64,000 nucleotides of DNA from UBA3206 sp964548855 (GTDB taxonomy: Bacteria; Bacillota_I; Bacilli_A; Acholeplasmatales; Anaeroplasmataceae): positions 20,470-84,469 of the forward strand of contig CAZJSR010000004.1 of the NCBI GenBank assembly GCA_964548855.1, in the 5' to 3' direction. Made by a program: the position numbers and the translations under genes. The notes under the pieces are model-generated. The model had not been told where the DNA came from. It saw only the letters and a program-made list of their open reading frames with translations, and did not search any database. Below, one piece after another: positions 53,601-59,600 of the stretch (the first letter of the stretch is position 1; each line of letters opens with the position of its first letter).

Positions 53601-53670
53601 ACTTTTAAGTAACATGATGTCGTCTAATGATCCGTCTACAGATTTCAATATCAATTATACAGTTAGCTAG
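38623..53670 (+). CDS. Large BspA-type LRR / MBG protein with half-degenerate dockerin
   Basis: 5,015 residues from ATG 38623, chosen for the GGAG 9 nt upstream and because a signal-like sequence starts there (RNKITSRL, then a hydrophobic run LITTFSFIFLIIALAITALF). A cleavage site is not obvious, so it may be a signal peptide or an uncleaved anchor. Order: BspA-type LRR zone with a few FGYIFG-type modules (39040-42160), a long MBG-like Ig array of roughly 40 modules (42200-53090), a pre-dockerin linker, and a dockerin-like end. No LPxTG or C-terminal membrane helix is present. It is a clear architectural relative of the giant protein upstream, but with a short LRR zone and a longer Ig stalk. 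The stop codon TAG overlaps the next gene's ribosome binding region, so it is the first gene of a tight operon. An extracellular adhesin or scaffold role is inferred. Confidence 0.95.
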   Translation: MRNKITSRLITTFSFIFLIIALAITALFSMQKNIKTSDKNEVEIVESTVDLSNKISVNDMKFSYNTSDKTAVFIGLAKGHYTATLEIPESVQGSDGNNYTVTSIDPYKNLTELIIYTNPTSKENLFATSLYRYGSNINALVIPSTVTNIVSGAFYGMARLEYFKTPFVGQKKGIDSTTPTDRKSLHSMFSLGYQKDFDSNYQPQYKAFNNSNDTTQDDSSLSTNPSETYWYSIADTNKFYYTMPNNLKEVVIYDESKLQVRTFLGIKSLEKVLINDDLETIGEYAFAGCSNLKSVSLKVSTLPEGLFSQCFSLTEFTIPNGVSSVSENCFAQCESLEKALMPTSVTSIGNKAFYLDEQLSKIELYKLNGKGEIEVIESKEQFNLPAGLKNIGANAFAGCNLLTSISIPKEIESIGEDALGGCYDLTEITLPFIGASKGKSSIVKENMFGYIFGTNVNAGAYAATQGENSFCIPENLRTITITGETYICQSAFANLSYVSSSNEVKGVETIIINNVENIQIESGIFAGSAALKNVTIPYIPSGSAFYTLFGTTSKTGLYSIGRYYVPNNFERVTITNQETFKAGSFYYMTSLKYVELGIPTKRIEGAIFYNNQNLEEIVIPFVGYGRGDYRNHNGDARYWYWRDRELRNMFMWIFSGEYVANTYAINTVNVSWSSGYRRYVPNSLKKVTITDDTTIDYYSLRNFSSLTDLTIKKASYISEGAIGGCYKLERLTVPFIGMNANENSYSGDGRTMGWIFGTSSSGTKDYPTYAAYQNSKYYYIPQSLKSIVVTGNVRGVTNDAFANMSNVESIDISNCQTTLLGTQSFMNCKKLHTIKWHEDTNITVVPTRAFMNCYKVTTIKQAIPSIDETQVTVGERSFAGTSISEIDFTRFISVGNRAFAECLRLTEVNVTPNLKSFGEGVFENCSYLTKATISEGQATKQLFRNCISLTTIDLRNKTLVIPSGMFEGCISLEYGSGKLEFSEGVTDIQANAFAYCTSLTNFILPTNTINIGDGVFFGCDNLEPIIIPKEVKTIGKKVFTENIGNDFCIYVYYNPEEWPTGWSTGWNCINPVYTMPPRDDYVYIFEFDEELVGYKITGIKPGIELSGNVLLPEEHNSIPVKGITENVFKNQGNVKQIMVPDTYELFGDNCFNNNTRINLYFEDLKTSSNLPNSDKLKRIMFKGIVLYGDSWELKGASTIPYVKLSSIQFNFDKKTLYYNTTAQTQDIVRAQLKDNVDVVENGENDDLNKIIFDKNIGNKEIFNYEYKNNIQAGTAYVNVTLNSSEYNKYLKADSYAFHFTGTAKPTYTIQKSQINLYYNDISYLTNIKRTYSPGEYWSNSVWGTSNFVSSLYNDLKFKLTGTLRVNSENAGTYEIFGQTSNEMFYWSKAPRVTYNGKDITSNFQILVYLNVEVSKLEVDLKWTGGKLNDTDSVYEYQYTGQKITPTAMAYVKESGIAMPNCNLNITVTNGDNAIKPSNIEYDATCEVNDNNYFYANGNITTKFRIVKRKLTVRVEYGKLIIAPDAERIELSINEDFTSVEGDITNLIRLEGLQPGSNFDGKIISKPKIAGGSAHDSGLYTSGEYNSQGANDSIVWLEQKYIGENYNGTISPNLNFLITRGAGKDKIIENDYYDVSLEASINLVYDKFEVEYSVKNLNTGEITVLTNGVYEIVNNQRYLVFNIPVDGYEHEFSGNITNISDKFHASVFGNTEKVKQGYSYAYYYDGDDPKNDPYKFTNLGAYHIGYRVNSGTLNIDDYYQSIRIVAVKSDVTFNSLDKEYDGQPVSLDGFIKKSGEIPNKQQIELKIYDQTKTKELMTPPSVPGTYYVYVNAQEHDFFNAFDGFVKFVISPRTIDLYVDRIEPENIGSNIESEGFYNGLQKKYVIDDARLHASGAVLSGDTFTGTLLTKSSKPGVYDSSVPSDWYWLSGWSVFNDAGYDYTSYYRIKLHGSYTIKEKIIDDVTVTGFDDYYDAAYHNLEITVKGITDYDIYYTMSEVNEKTDNNFVKWLSFNPSFIDVGYYKIYFKIVKENYKTYYGFGEINIKEKEIVYTKPADILEDTDGNYYINYDGLNHYLEIIVSDPIFSTVYYKLDDGEYTTDVPIVKEPNTHTLAYKIVARNYKTVTGSYTFSVTDKHLNDPSSLGIQILDSTVSYDGLGHTIKVDTNGHEATEEITIYYHLDGETNWKVVNPSFVDAGIYKIHVRVCIIGYQFIEKVATLTIEKIDFTDISFNNYVGVFDGKYHGITINGLDNYEGIKVYYTNNSNILGSQSSLGWSETPIVHKNVGSYVIYVMISLKNYNTKTHSGYVTIEFNSNVDINFEDGYEIEYKKEPITVSDLGVTTVHDGLVIPKYYNATYNDSTSTYSYDPDDLIQAPTELGIYHVILQYKATSNCAAKMVEFYFRIVPRKLEIKYTKSVEYTGQEQSPSPTVETGTSDKLIVLFARKDGVSTLPIEIGVYDIIFSFTEDTKNYEIINPNGTFEITKIKLLVEFETKMDYDYANQSKWSKNSNWEEFKFTEKLLKGHKIDASMSTNGYQRGTYVYTTLNDNKYVNVVVVEKFGIIMENTTIDVSEYYDIEFNIIVEIKFPDIDAEVKDNECFYDGDGHTIKVEINNNIGNISYEYADEIDYKNGNWNSSILTYKDCGKYKIYVKLTSPSFNDFVGYAYLTINKAKVEFTLDPFNEIYDGSEYNVSYSMNIKTINRADVDIRYYPKDKTDILKLNALYKNLDKDSDLYKSGLTSMVNAGEYYVAFFTSEDANWINSYQIDTVTLKQREVLFTISTPYIRSFDYDGNKKIYSLSQATMVESSFNDIKAIQHNFDKLILKYCSVRTISPNSSKDGYKTYFGDTGFEFNEMIITNQKNENVYFNFKPVFKKESLQITINSIQLTQFDVIDTLKEFDGNPANPDIITPSDGEVTYTYFKVDSLGNQTLTTALDAINVGEYYVLCQIGAGTNYFAWSGSKGANVTIIPKKVTLTWSNLQQEFNGQGQMANATYNNVFGFDINAKVEAIVQGDIYSTVVNANLYEVYATIDDSNYELVGNSYNAFEITKIKYNIDVTADYYVTQTVWVKEFNEEYFKDQNIIESLVMTNKTEDGLAKIKSKTSNPGTYYTNADFEYDIKIMSNGVDVTESVSFDVLGELVIHSKEIEFTARDIEIEYDGKAHTVWDALVIENPSKDLVTINTGTTPGEYVNGVLDYVDVGVYTIYFKLTASDYEPKMGQVTIEITLKEAFLNLGSVRLDKEYDNIQISDNDILSKVTGNYNGTSSSDLKVTYYELGSSTPLTSAPYDAGEYEFVITCINDTNPDYIKNYTNLEARKTFTISPKKIKLTVNKDIEIIKDTPTTVDTGSVKNTNGLVSYATLTYQIQSVSALPRGVYKNNENLFTYDTTNQYTFYSGESLFDLKQFKFTWTVVASNRKDSHGNDMDVSFNYMIELDFTATIHLPYLDITIDDVVVDYDGNAHYGSINPTNYTHKYSGIKSYFNESIIGDTNALTPNQISDVKYSNPGSYKVYYKFECENFEPLESFYTITINKLKRTVTIKDKLDKEYDGIKLLSSGVNYSIGYDSMSLTDNYNSGEVEKYFQKEGNSTIFDYVLNAGKYKFIIIIPESDNYIESKEEIEFVVSRKTIYMNGTPTYKFNNKNPMYSDFTPLNGIFGLTYSDKTIVNDLEIKGVLTTTSANKGTYTGREATVYWNNGDYEIFTNDAAMLDVSMNYQIDISNVVIEILPGEIEYFIGNTTFEYAIDSNTNKAVSHKVDAYSTSPVGATVLYSKDGKEGSYKTKEDFEGFSTVADKHQLFIKFSYPNYDDKIVEVIVTINKAKLTLDIPSLSKQYDGQEVLLVEGASYTTNCPELSLQMLIENQRYNEYDPKTDSWMSMGDKRPLNVGTYQLEIILGAIGNYEGRQFTFKFEITAMDVGVKWDSTTFVYNGTSQVPKPILYNNIGQVITDLNYTFKTEKITAPDDASINVGGYRLTIALTNASDYYIDAKDLSVNYSIIMRNVKLELNMNTSHTGSVITLPYGINGFSASGLVDNHHLSTTQLQTTASAVGNYSVYDPINKDNNQFIWLSSTNMPVILDASSNDVTSNYNISYDLHLQINYNQIQASHTNYEGYYDGLPHTAVVTVHTLGEGFTILYSSKYSTNPSDYKNEVLYFTNVGVHEIYYMISKEGYTPLISNTPAYVTIKKANANLVLDDPYLVLTKTYDGIPISNPNVTCKLPKEKIQYNYYKIDDEGNIISTKLEGSIVNVGKYRLKITVEGGDNYENGEIIKDFEIFKREVIITHSRTLGTESMNYNGRRWQKDVNSSDIKVTNLVSGHRFSAGSIIQTKSVNAGKYTNASDFEWQNSKYQIITSDEIDVTSNYIVEIQLHVTISEIDMNVTTSGFSGSYDGKPHSITVIVNDPVEGATIEYSLKEDSDYSTTLITRTYVGTTVVYFRISAPNYKTFKSEALIQITGKNNTYTLDYKQNIEYNGQKYPTPTVTTASTGERVIKYYNSTDTLLEHPLKDAPIDAGSYFFTIVVETDGINEEIVIEKQSFIITPKQVNVSWSDLAQEYTGEPLIPTASFEDINGTSINLVIKSEINNMIAVNDYNVSVTTTDSNYKLVGSTNTFTIYKKAITEPQIQDDMEFEYGSDIIIKDIYGNIYELDVDGNIISITKINDPDNPDDDVLDEDINLPYKFIISPDMNADGVVVEKHTLTIELTDKDNYEWEAKKNSNDLEIDYVITPYDIIKHNDKYELSIAISGQSFQYTGDEIKPIITINIIDKNTRDKVAQLYEKNATDIPSDRFANFELEYKNNINITPTGEYATVSITGINNITFSKEMKFTILEKAPEKITLTDSATMGFIKVNNTKYDDGGMITEIIIDDVERKEAKEKFIYLGRLHQNTYISDILIQLANELKLIKVYNSGGQLIDSASYDSTYFGSGYKIVLIDEKTNLEVDSIEAVLFGDLNGDGMINVVDVGQYSAYLSGSQGFDEMGIFYYALFTSLSQTVPNAITFGLLSNMMSSNDPSTDFNINYTVS
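39040..42160 (+). repeat. BspA-type LRR zone of the second protein
   Basis: LRR_5 units are readable, e.g. 'ETIGEYAFAGCSNLKSVSL', 'SVTSIGNKAFYLDEQLSKI' and 'GVTDIQANAFAYCTSLTNF'. The inserted modules MFGYIFGTNVNAGAY, MFMWIFSGEYVANTY and MGWIFGTSSSGTKDY, plus more divergent forms near 39180 and 40265, match those in the upstream giant protein. The zone ends in a 'GWSTGW' cap and an 'IFEFDEELVGYKITG' module that parallels the upstream gene. Confidence 0.9.
42200..53090 (+). repeat. Long MBG-like Ig-fold module array
   Basis: About 3,600 residues of MBG-type modules; I estimate about 40 from the length. Signatures include DKEYDGQPVSL, TVSYDGLGHTIKV, LSKQYDGQEVLLV, QEYTGEPLIPTASF and repeated 'xNVGxYxIxxxI' strands. 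They probably form an elongated stalk between the LRR head and the C-terminal dockerin-like end. Confidence 0.85.
53446..53640 (+). other. Dockerin-like C-terminus with only the first loop intact
   Basis: The first loop reads GDLNGDGMINVVD (Asp 4943 onward), a perfect dockerin F-hand, followed by helix 'VGQYSAYLSG'. Where the second loop should be, the sequence is 'YYALFTSLSQTVPNAITFGL', with none of the DxNxDG pattern. The pre-dockerin linker ('YNSGGQLIDSASYDSTYFGSGY') matches that of the giant protein, so common ancestry with its dockerin is likely and the second loop has decayed. Confidence 0.8.
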
Positions 53671-53675
53671 GGAGG
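53671..53675 (+). promoter_or_regulatory. Strong ribosome binding site between genes 2 and 3
   Basis: GGAGG directly follows the TAG stop of the upstream gene and lies 7 nt before ATG 53683. This spacing supports co-transcription and translational coupling of the two genes. Confidence 0.85.
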
Positions 53676-53682
53676 TATACAC

Positions 53683-56600
53683 ATGAAAAAAATAAAAAAA
53701 ATATTTATATCTATAATATCTTTATTCGCAATTTTTGGAATAGCGCTAGTAGGATCTAGCGCTAAATCTCCAAAACAAATTGAAGCAGCGTCTCAAGCGA
53801 AATTTGAATATAAAACATATCTTAAAAGTGATTATGAGGAATATAAAACAAAATGTATAACATTAGAAGAAGATTTAACTACAGTAATTGGGTGGGATTC
53901 TTTTTATGAAACAATTCCTAGTTCAGTTTCAACTTCACATTTAGAAATAACTGTAACCTGGAATAATATAAATACTATATACCCTAACTATGATAAATCA
54001 TATATAGAAGATGTTTGGGCGCAAGCTGATCCAGAAGATATTCTAGAATGTACAGGAGATGAGTCAAAATCTTGTCTAGAATTTTATGGTAAAACAGTTT
54101 CTGAATATATGGAAAATACATCGATATTAATAACATATAAAGTACAAAGGAAGGTTATAAAATTTGATTCATATGAATTAGTTGATTTTAGTATACCATC
54201 ACTTGATGAAACAACTTCATTTAATCCTGGTGATCAAATGGTAATTGAAACATATTTATTATGGCCAGATTATTACTATTCAGTACAAGCAGCGTTTGAT
54301 CCAAAGATGGAATCAAATATGGGAAAACCATTATCAAGTTCTAATAATGGAGTATATTATGTAAATAAAAACATTTGGGATGGTGCTATATCAAAATCCA
54401 TGTCAACTAGCATTCAAGGTGTTAGTGGTCATAAAAACTGTTTTGTAGTTGGTGGATATGTAACCATTGATTCATCAACCGATAATCGTTTTAAATCTGA
54501 TGAAATGGTTATGGTAGGTGCATTAGGATTAGATATTGATAGTGATGCAAATGGTACATATAATATATCTGTTGTTAAGGGAAACCAAACAATAGTAATG
54601 AATAATAACATTAGTTCTATAAATGCAAAAGATGACTCTAGTATGTTTGATGTTGGTTCTAAAACAATCACTGTTGCAGGGCAATCTACAACAGCTACAA
54701 TAGATCCAGACTCAGTTAAAGTCAATAATACATCACCAACAAAAACTGAAACAATTACTGGAAGTACTTTATCAGGTAAAACACAATTTGTTTTTGATGA
54801 TATTGATGCTGAAACTGCAAAATTAACTGCAGCCGCAGCTGAAAGAGGAACAATTACAAGTGTAAAATATGCCTCTACAATTGATGGAGCTTTAAATGGT
54901 ACAAATGTAACAGAGATAGGTGGAAGTTACGATATACCTACAGGTAATCCAGGTGATACTGTTTATGCAGTAATTACAGTTGAAGCACAAACTGGTGGTG
55001 CAACTGAACAATATGTTGTTAAGATAACAAGAAAAATGGATTCTACTGCAGAATTAAGTGGTTTAACAATTCAAACAAAGGATTCTAGTAAAAATATCAA
55101 TTTTAAACTATTAGATGATAGTGGAGCTGAAACAACATTCAATAAAGATAATACTAAATATAAAATCCAAGTATCAGAATCAGTTAATTCTATTGATTTT
55201 ACTGCAGTATTTAATCCAGGTATGACATGTACAATTGATGGAAGTACTGTTACAAGTAATGTTTTAAAGAATATTAATGTATCTAGTAAATTTTCAGTTA
55301 CAATTAAAGTTACTAGTCAAGATGGAAAAAATAGTAAAGAATATACATTTGAAATTGAAAAGTTATCAGATGATGTATCATTAGGCTCAGTAAATGTTAA
55401 AGTTGATGGAACTGCTGAGATTCCATCAGTTTCAGGTACTAAATATACTGTTAATGATGTAGATTATGTTAAGACAGGATTTACTATATCTGCAACAAAT
55501 GACCATAATGCTAAAATTGAAATTGATGGTGTTGTTACTGCATCAGGGTATGAGTCAAAAATATTTGAATTTGGACTAGGCATTGCAGAAATTAAAAAAT
55601 CAGTAACTATAAAAGTAACTTCAGAAAGTGGATTAGTTACTGAAACTTATACTGTTGAAGTTACAAGAAATGCTGCTGATACAAATAACGAAAAAAATAC
55701 ATTTACATTATATGATAATAATGGAAATGTAATTGCAGGTACATGGAGTGGCGATACATTTACTGCCTCAAATCCTGTATCTTATGAAGCAACAGGTATA
55801 TATATCAACGCAACTGCACAATCTTCTGTTGCGACAGCTAAATTTAATAATGCATCATATACACTTGGAGCTAATTCAAGTACTGTTAACTTTACATCAA
55901 GTAATTCTCTATCTTTAACATTAGTTATTACATCTCAAAGTGGTTCAGATAAAACTTATACAATTAATGTAAAAAGAGCAGAAGCTGATGATACATATGA
56001 GTTTGATTATGAGTTTACTTATGGCTCAAATGTAACAATAAATGTTAATAAATCAGGTGATACATATACATCTGTTAGTAATTTACCAACAACTGTAACA
56101 GAAGTATATTTAAAGGTAAAACCTAAAAAATCTAGTACAACTGCATGGATTGGTGGTACAAATTACACTAATACTACATATACCGCAACTATTAAGTTAG
56201 TAGATGTTAATGGGGCTATTCAAAATCCACAAACAACAATTATTATAATTTTTAAGACTCAAGCTCAACAAAATCATGAAGTTAAGTTTATAGTTAAGTC
56301 TGATACATTATCAGATAATGCTGATATTTCAGGTTTAACAATTGTTGGAGCTAATGATAATCAAGAATATGGTCCTACATCTACCGCAGACAATAATTAT
56401 GTTTACCAAATAAAAAAATCATCTGCAGGTACACAATTTAAATTAACAATAAATGGTCTACATTCAAAAGCTACAGTAAGAATTACAAATAATCCATCAG
56501 AAGATTCTATAACAAATGGACAAGCTTATTATGCTGGAATGCTTCTTGATATTGAAACTAAGTATTATATTGTGGTATTTGCAGAATCAAAGGTGACTAA

Positions 56601-59600
56601 AAGAAAATATTCGTTAGATGTTAAGTTTACAGATGAAAGAGATACAAATAATAATATTTCATCTATTACAGCAGATATAGAATTAAGAAATGCCTTAGGT
56701 GATTTATTTGTTTTTGATAAATCAAAACAAGCTCAAGGTACTTATATAGTTCCTTATAGTGTAAAACAAATAGAGTTTAATGTTGTTTTAGAAAGTACTA
56801 AAGCTTCTTTATATCAAGGAGTTAATGGAATTGTTAACTTGAAGGTGGGAACAAATACTTTCATATATCAAGCTCAAGCAGAAAATGAAACAAAAGGTAC
56901 AAGTTATACTATTATAATTGAAAGACAAAATGCAAAAACAGACGCAAATATTGAATCTATTACAGTAAATACTAATGCTGTAGTATTTAATTCGGATGCA
57001 AAGGGTGTATATCTTTTAGATAGTGATAAAGGTATATTCGCAGCTGACTTCGTAATTACTGTATCAACAGGTGCGACATTTACAGCAACATATTCATATA
57101 ATGGTAATACATATAGTAAAGCCGAAAACTTTAGTATTAATTCTTTAACTAAAGGAAAATATGTAACTATAACAATTTTAGTTAAATCTGAAAAGAATAC
57201 TATAGATGGAAATCCTGATGTAAATGCTTATACTCTATATTTAATATGTGCTTCTAATAAGAGCGATGTTTCTAGTATAGAAATATTAGAAGATGATGAA
57301 TTTGGAAGTGAATTAAATAACACAAATGGTAAAACATTCGAATTTAATAAGGATACTAAAAATATTCCATTTACGATTGCATATTCTGCTAAAAATCCAT
57401 ATATTGTAGTTGAAAGTGAAGACGCAAACGCAACTATAACTGGTAATGGATTTGTAAGTGTGGGAAAAGGTAAAAATGACGTTATAGTCCAAAAAAATAT
57501 TACAGTTTCATCACAATATAAGACAATATTAACATCATTAGGTCTTACTGATTCTAATGCAAGTGAAACAGTTTATAACTTTAGATTTACAAGACTTGCT
57601 GGTAATAGTGATAATACATTAAAAGAATTAGTTGTTAAAATTAATGGTGTAGATAAAAATTTAAGTATAAAAGATATAAATACAATCGAAGATTTAGGTC
57701 AAGATTTAACTTCTGTTACAGTTATCGCAACACCAAATGCCTCTACATCAACTGTAAGTGGTGATATAGGAGATGTGAATGTTACATTCGTATCAAATAT
57801 TGCAACTCAAACTCTACGTATTACTGTAACACCAGAAGTAGGAGATGCTAAAACATACACAATTATACTTGCTGCAACTAAGGCTGAACTAGATACAGAT
57901 AATAAGATAATAAATATCACTGTTGACGGTGCTATTGATGGTGTTCATTATTTAAGTAATTTTAGTAGTGGAACTCAAACATATAATATAACTACAATGA
58001 GAGCTTCTGCAAAGGCTGCTAATATTACTGTAACTACAAATAAGAATACTTCAAAAGTAGAAATTAAAGTTGATTCATCTGATCCAGAAGAGGTAAAAAC
58101 TAAAAGAATCGAATTAGTTGCAGGAACAACAGTAACGGTTACTATAACATGTTATGCACAAGATGGAACAAAAGGTACACCATACACTATTAATATAAAA
58201 GTACCAGCTGATTCAACAGACAATACACTATCTAATATTAAAGTCAATGGAACGAATATTGGAAGTTTCTTAACAGATGGTGCTACATTTGATCCAGCTA
58301 ATGATAGATATACAATAAATGTTAAGAACGATGTAGAAAACATAAAGTTAGAACCAAATAAAAATGATAAGTATTCTGAAATTATTAGTAATGATGCAGC
58401 AGAAGATACACAATTAAACATAGGAAAGAACCAATTTATTATTAGTGTTAAAGCAGAAGATGGTATTCAAAAAAATTACATAATTGATGTTTATAGAGAT
58501 GCACCTACACGTCTTGAAAGTTTAGAAGTTGAAACAGATGATAAGATTTTAACTTTAAGTCCTGAATTTACAAGTGAAACATTTACTTATAATGCTGAAG
58601 ATATAGCTTATAAGTATGATAGTGTCACAGTTACTGCAACAGTACCTAATGATTATAAAACTCATCTTACTGTTACAATTACTGGAAATACTAATTTAGT
58701 TGCAGATAAGAACAATAAAGTTACTATTACAGTTACGGCAAATAGTGGTGCATCACAAGAGTATATTGTAAATGTAAAACGTCTTAAAGGTAATGATGAT
58801 AATTCTATTAGGAGTTATACTGATAACGGTGTGACACTTGAACCTGTTGAATTATCTCAACTTAATTCAGAATATAAATTTACTTACAAAATAGAACGTG
58901 ATACAGATCCAACTAAGACATTTAATCCAACTATAGAGGTTGCAGAAAACGCAACTATTACATTACCTCAAATTAATACAATTAATCCAGGTAAGAATAT
59001 ATTTATAGTTACAGTAACAAGCGAAACAGAAAAATCACAAAAATATACATTTACTGTATATTATGTTGATACTAACTTTACTATAGATGGTATAGCCGTT
59101 AAGGAAAATGCTAGCGGTAATAGTCTAAAAGATGAGAATGGTAATTCAGTAGAATTTGAACAAACTAGAACAAATTATTCATATAAAGTTCCTTATTCAC
59201 AAACAAGTGCATATATTTTTGTTCAAACTTCAAGTTCAAATGCTAAAGTATATTTAAATGATACTTTAATGACTTCAGGAACAATTAAAGCATTAAATGA
59301 AGGTGTAAATACATTCAAAGTTTATGCAATAAGTGAATATGGTGGATATAATCCAACAGCTCTAGATATTAAATCAAGTGTATACACTATTACTATAACA
59401 AGAGAAGAAGCTGACACTGATGCGACATTAAAAGACCTACAAGTTATAGTTAATGGTGAAAACAAGTTAGTTAACTTTGATCCTGATACATATGAATATA
59501 CAATTACAAATGTAGATGCTACATCAATTGAAATTAAAGGTGAATTAAAAGAAAATTCAAAGGCTCAAATTCTTTCAGGAACTGGTATTAAGAGTGTTAC

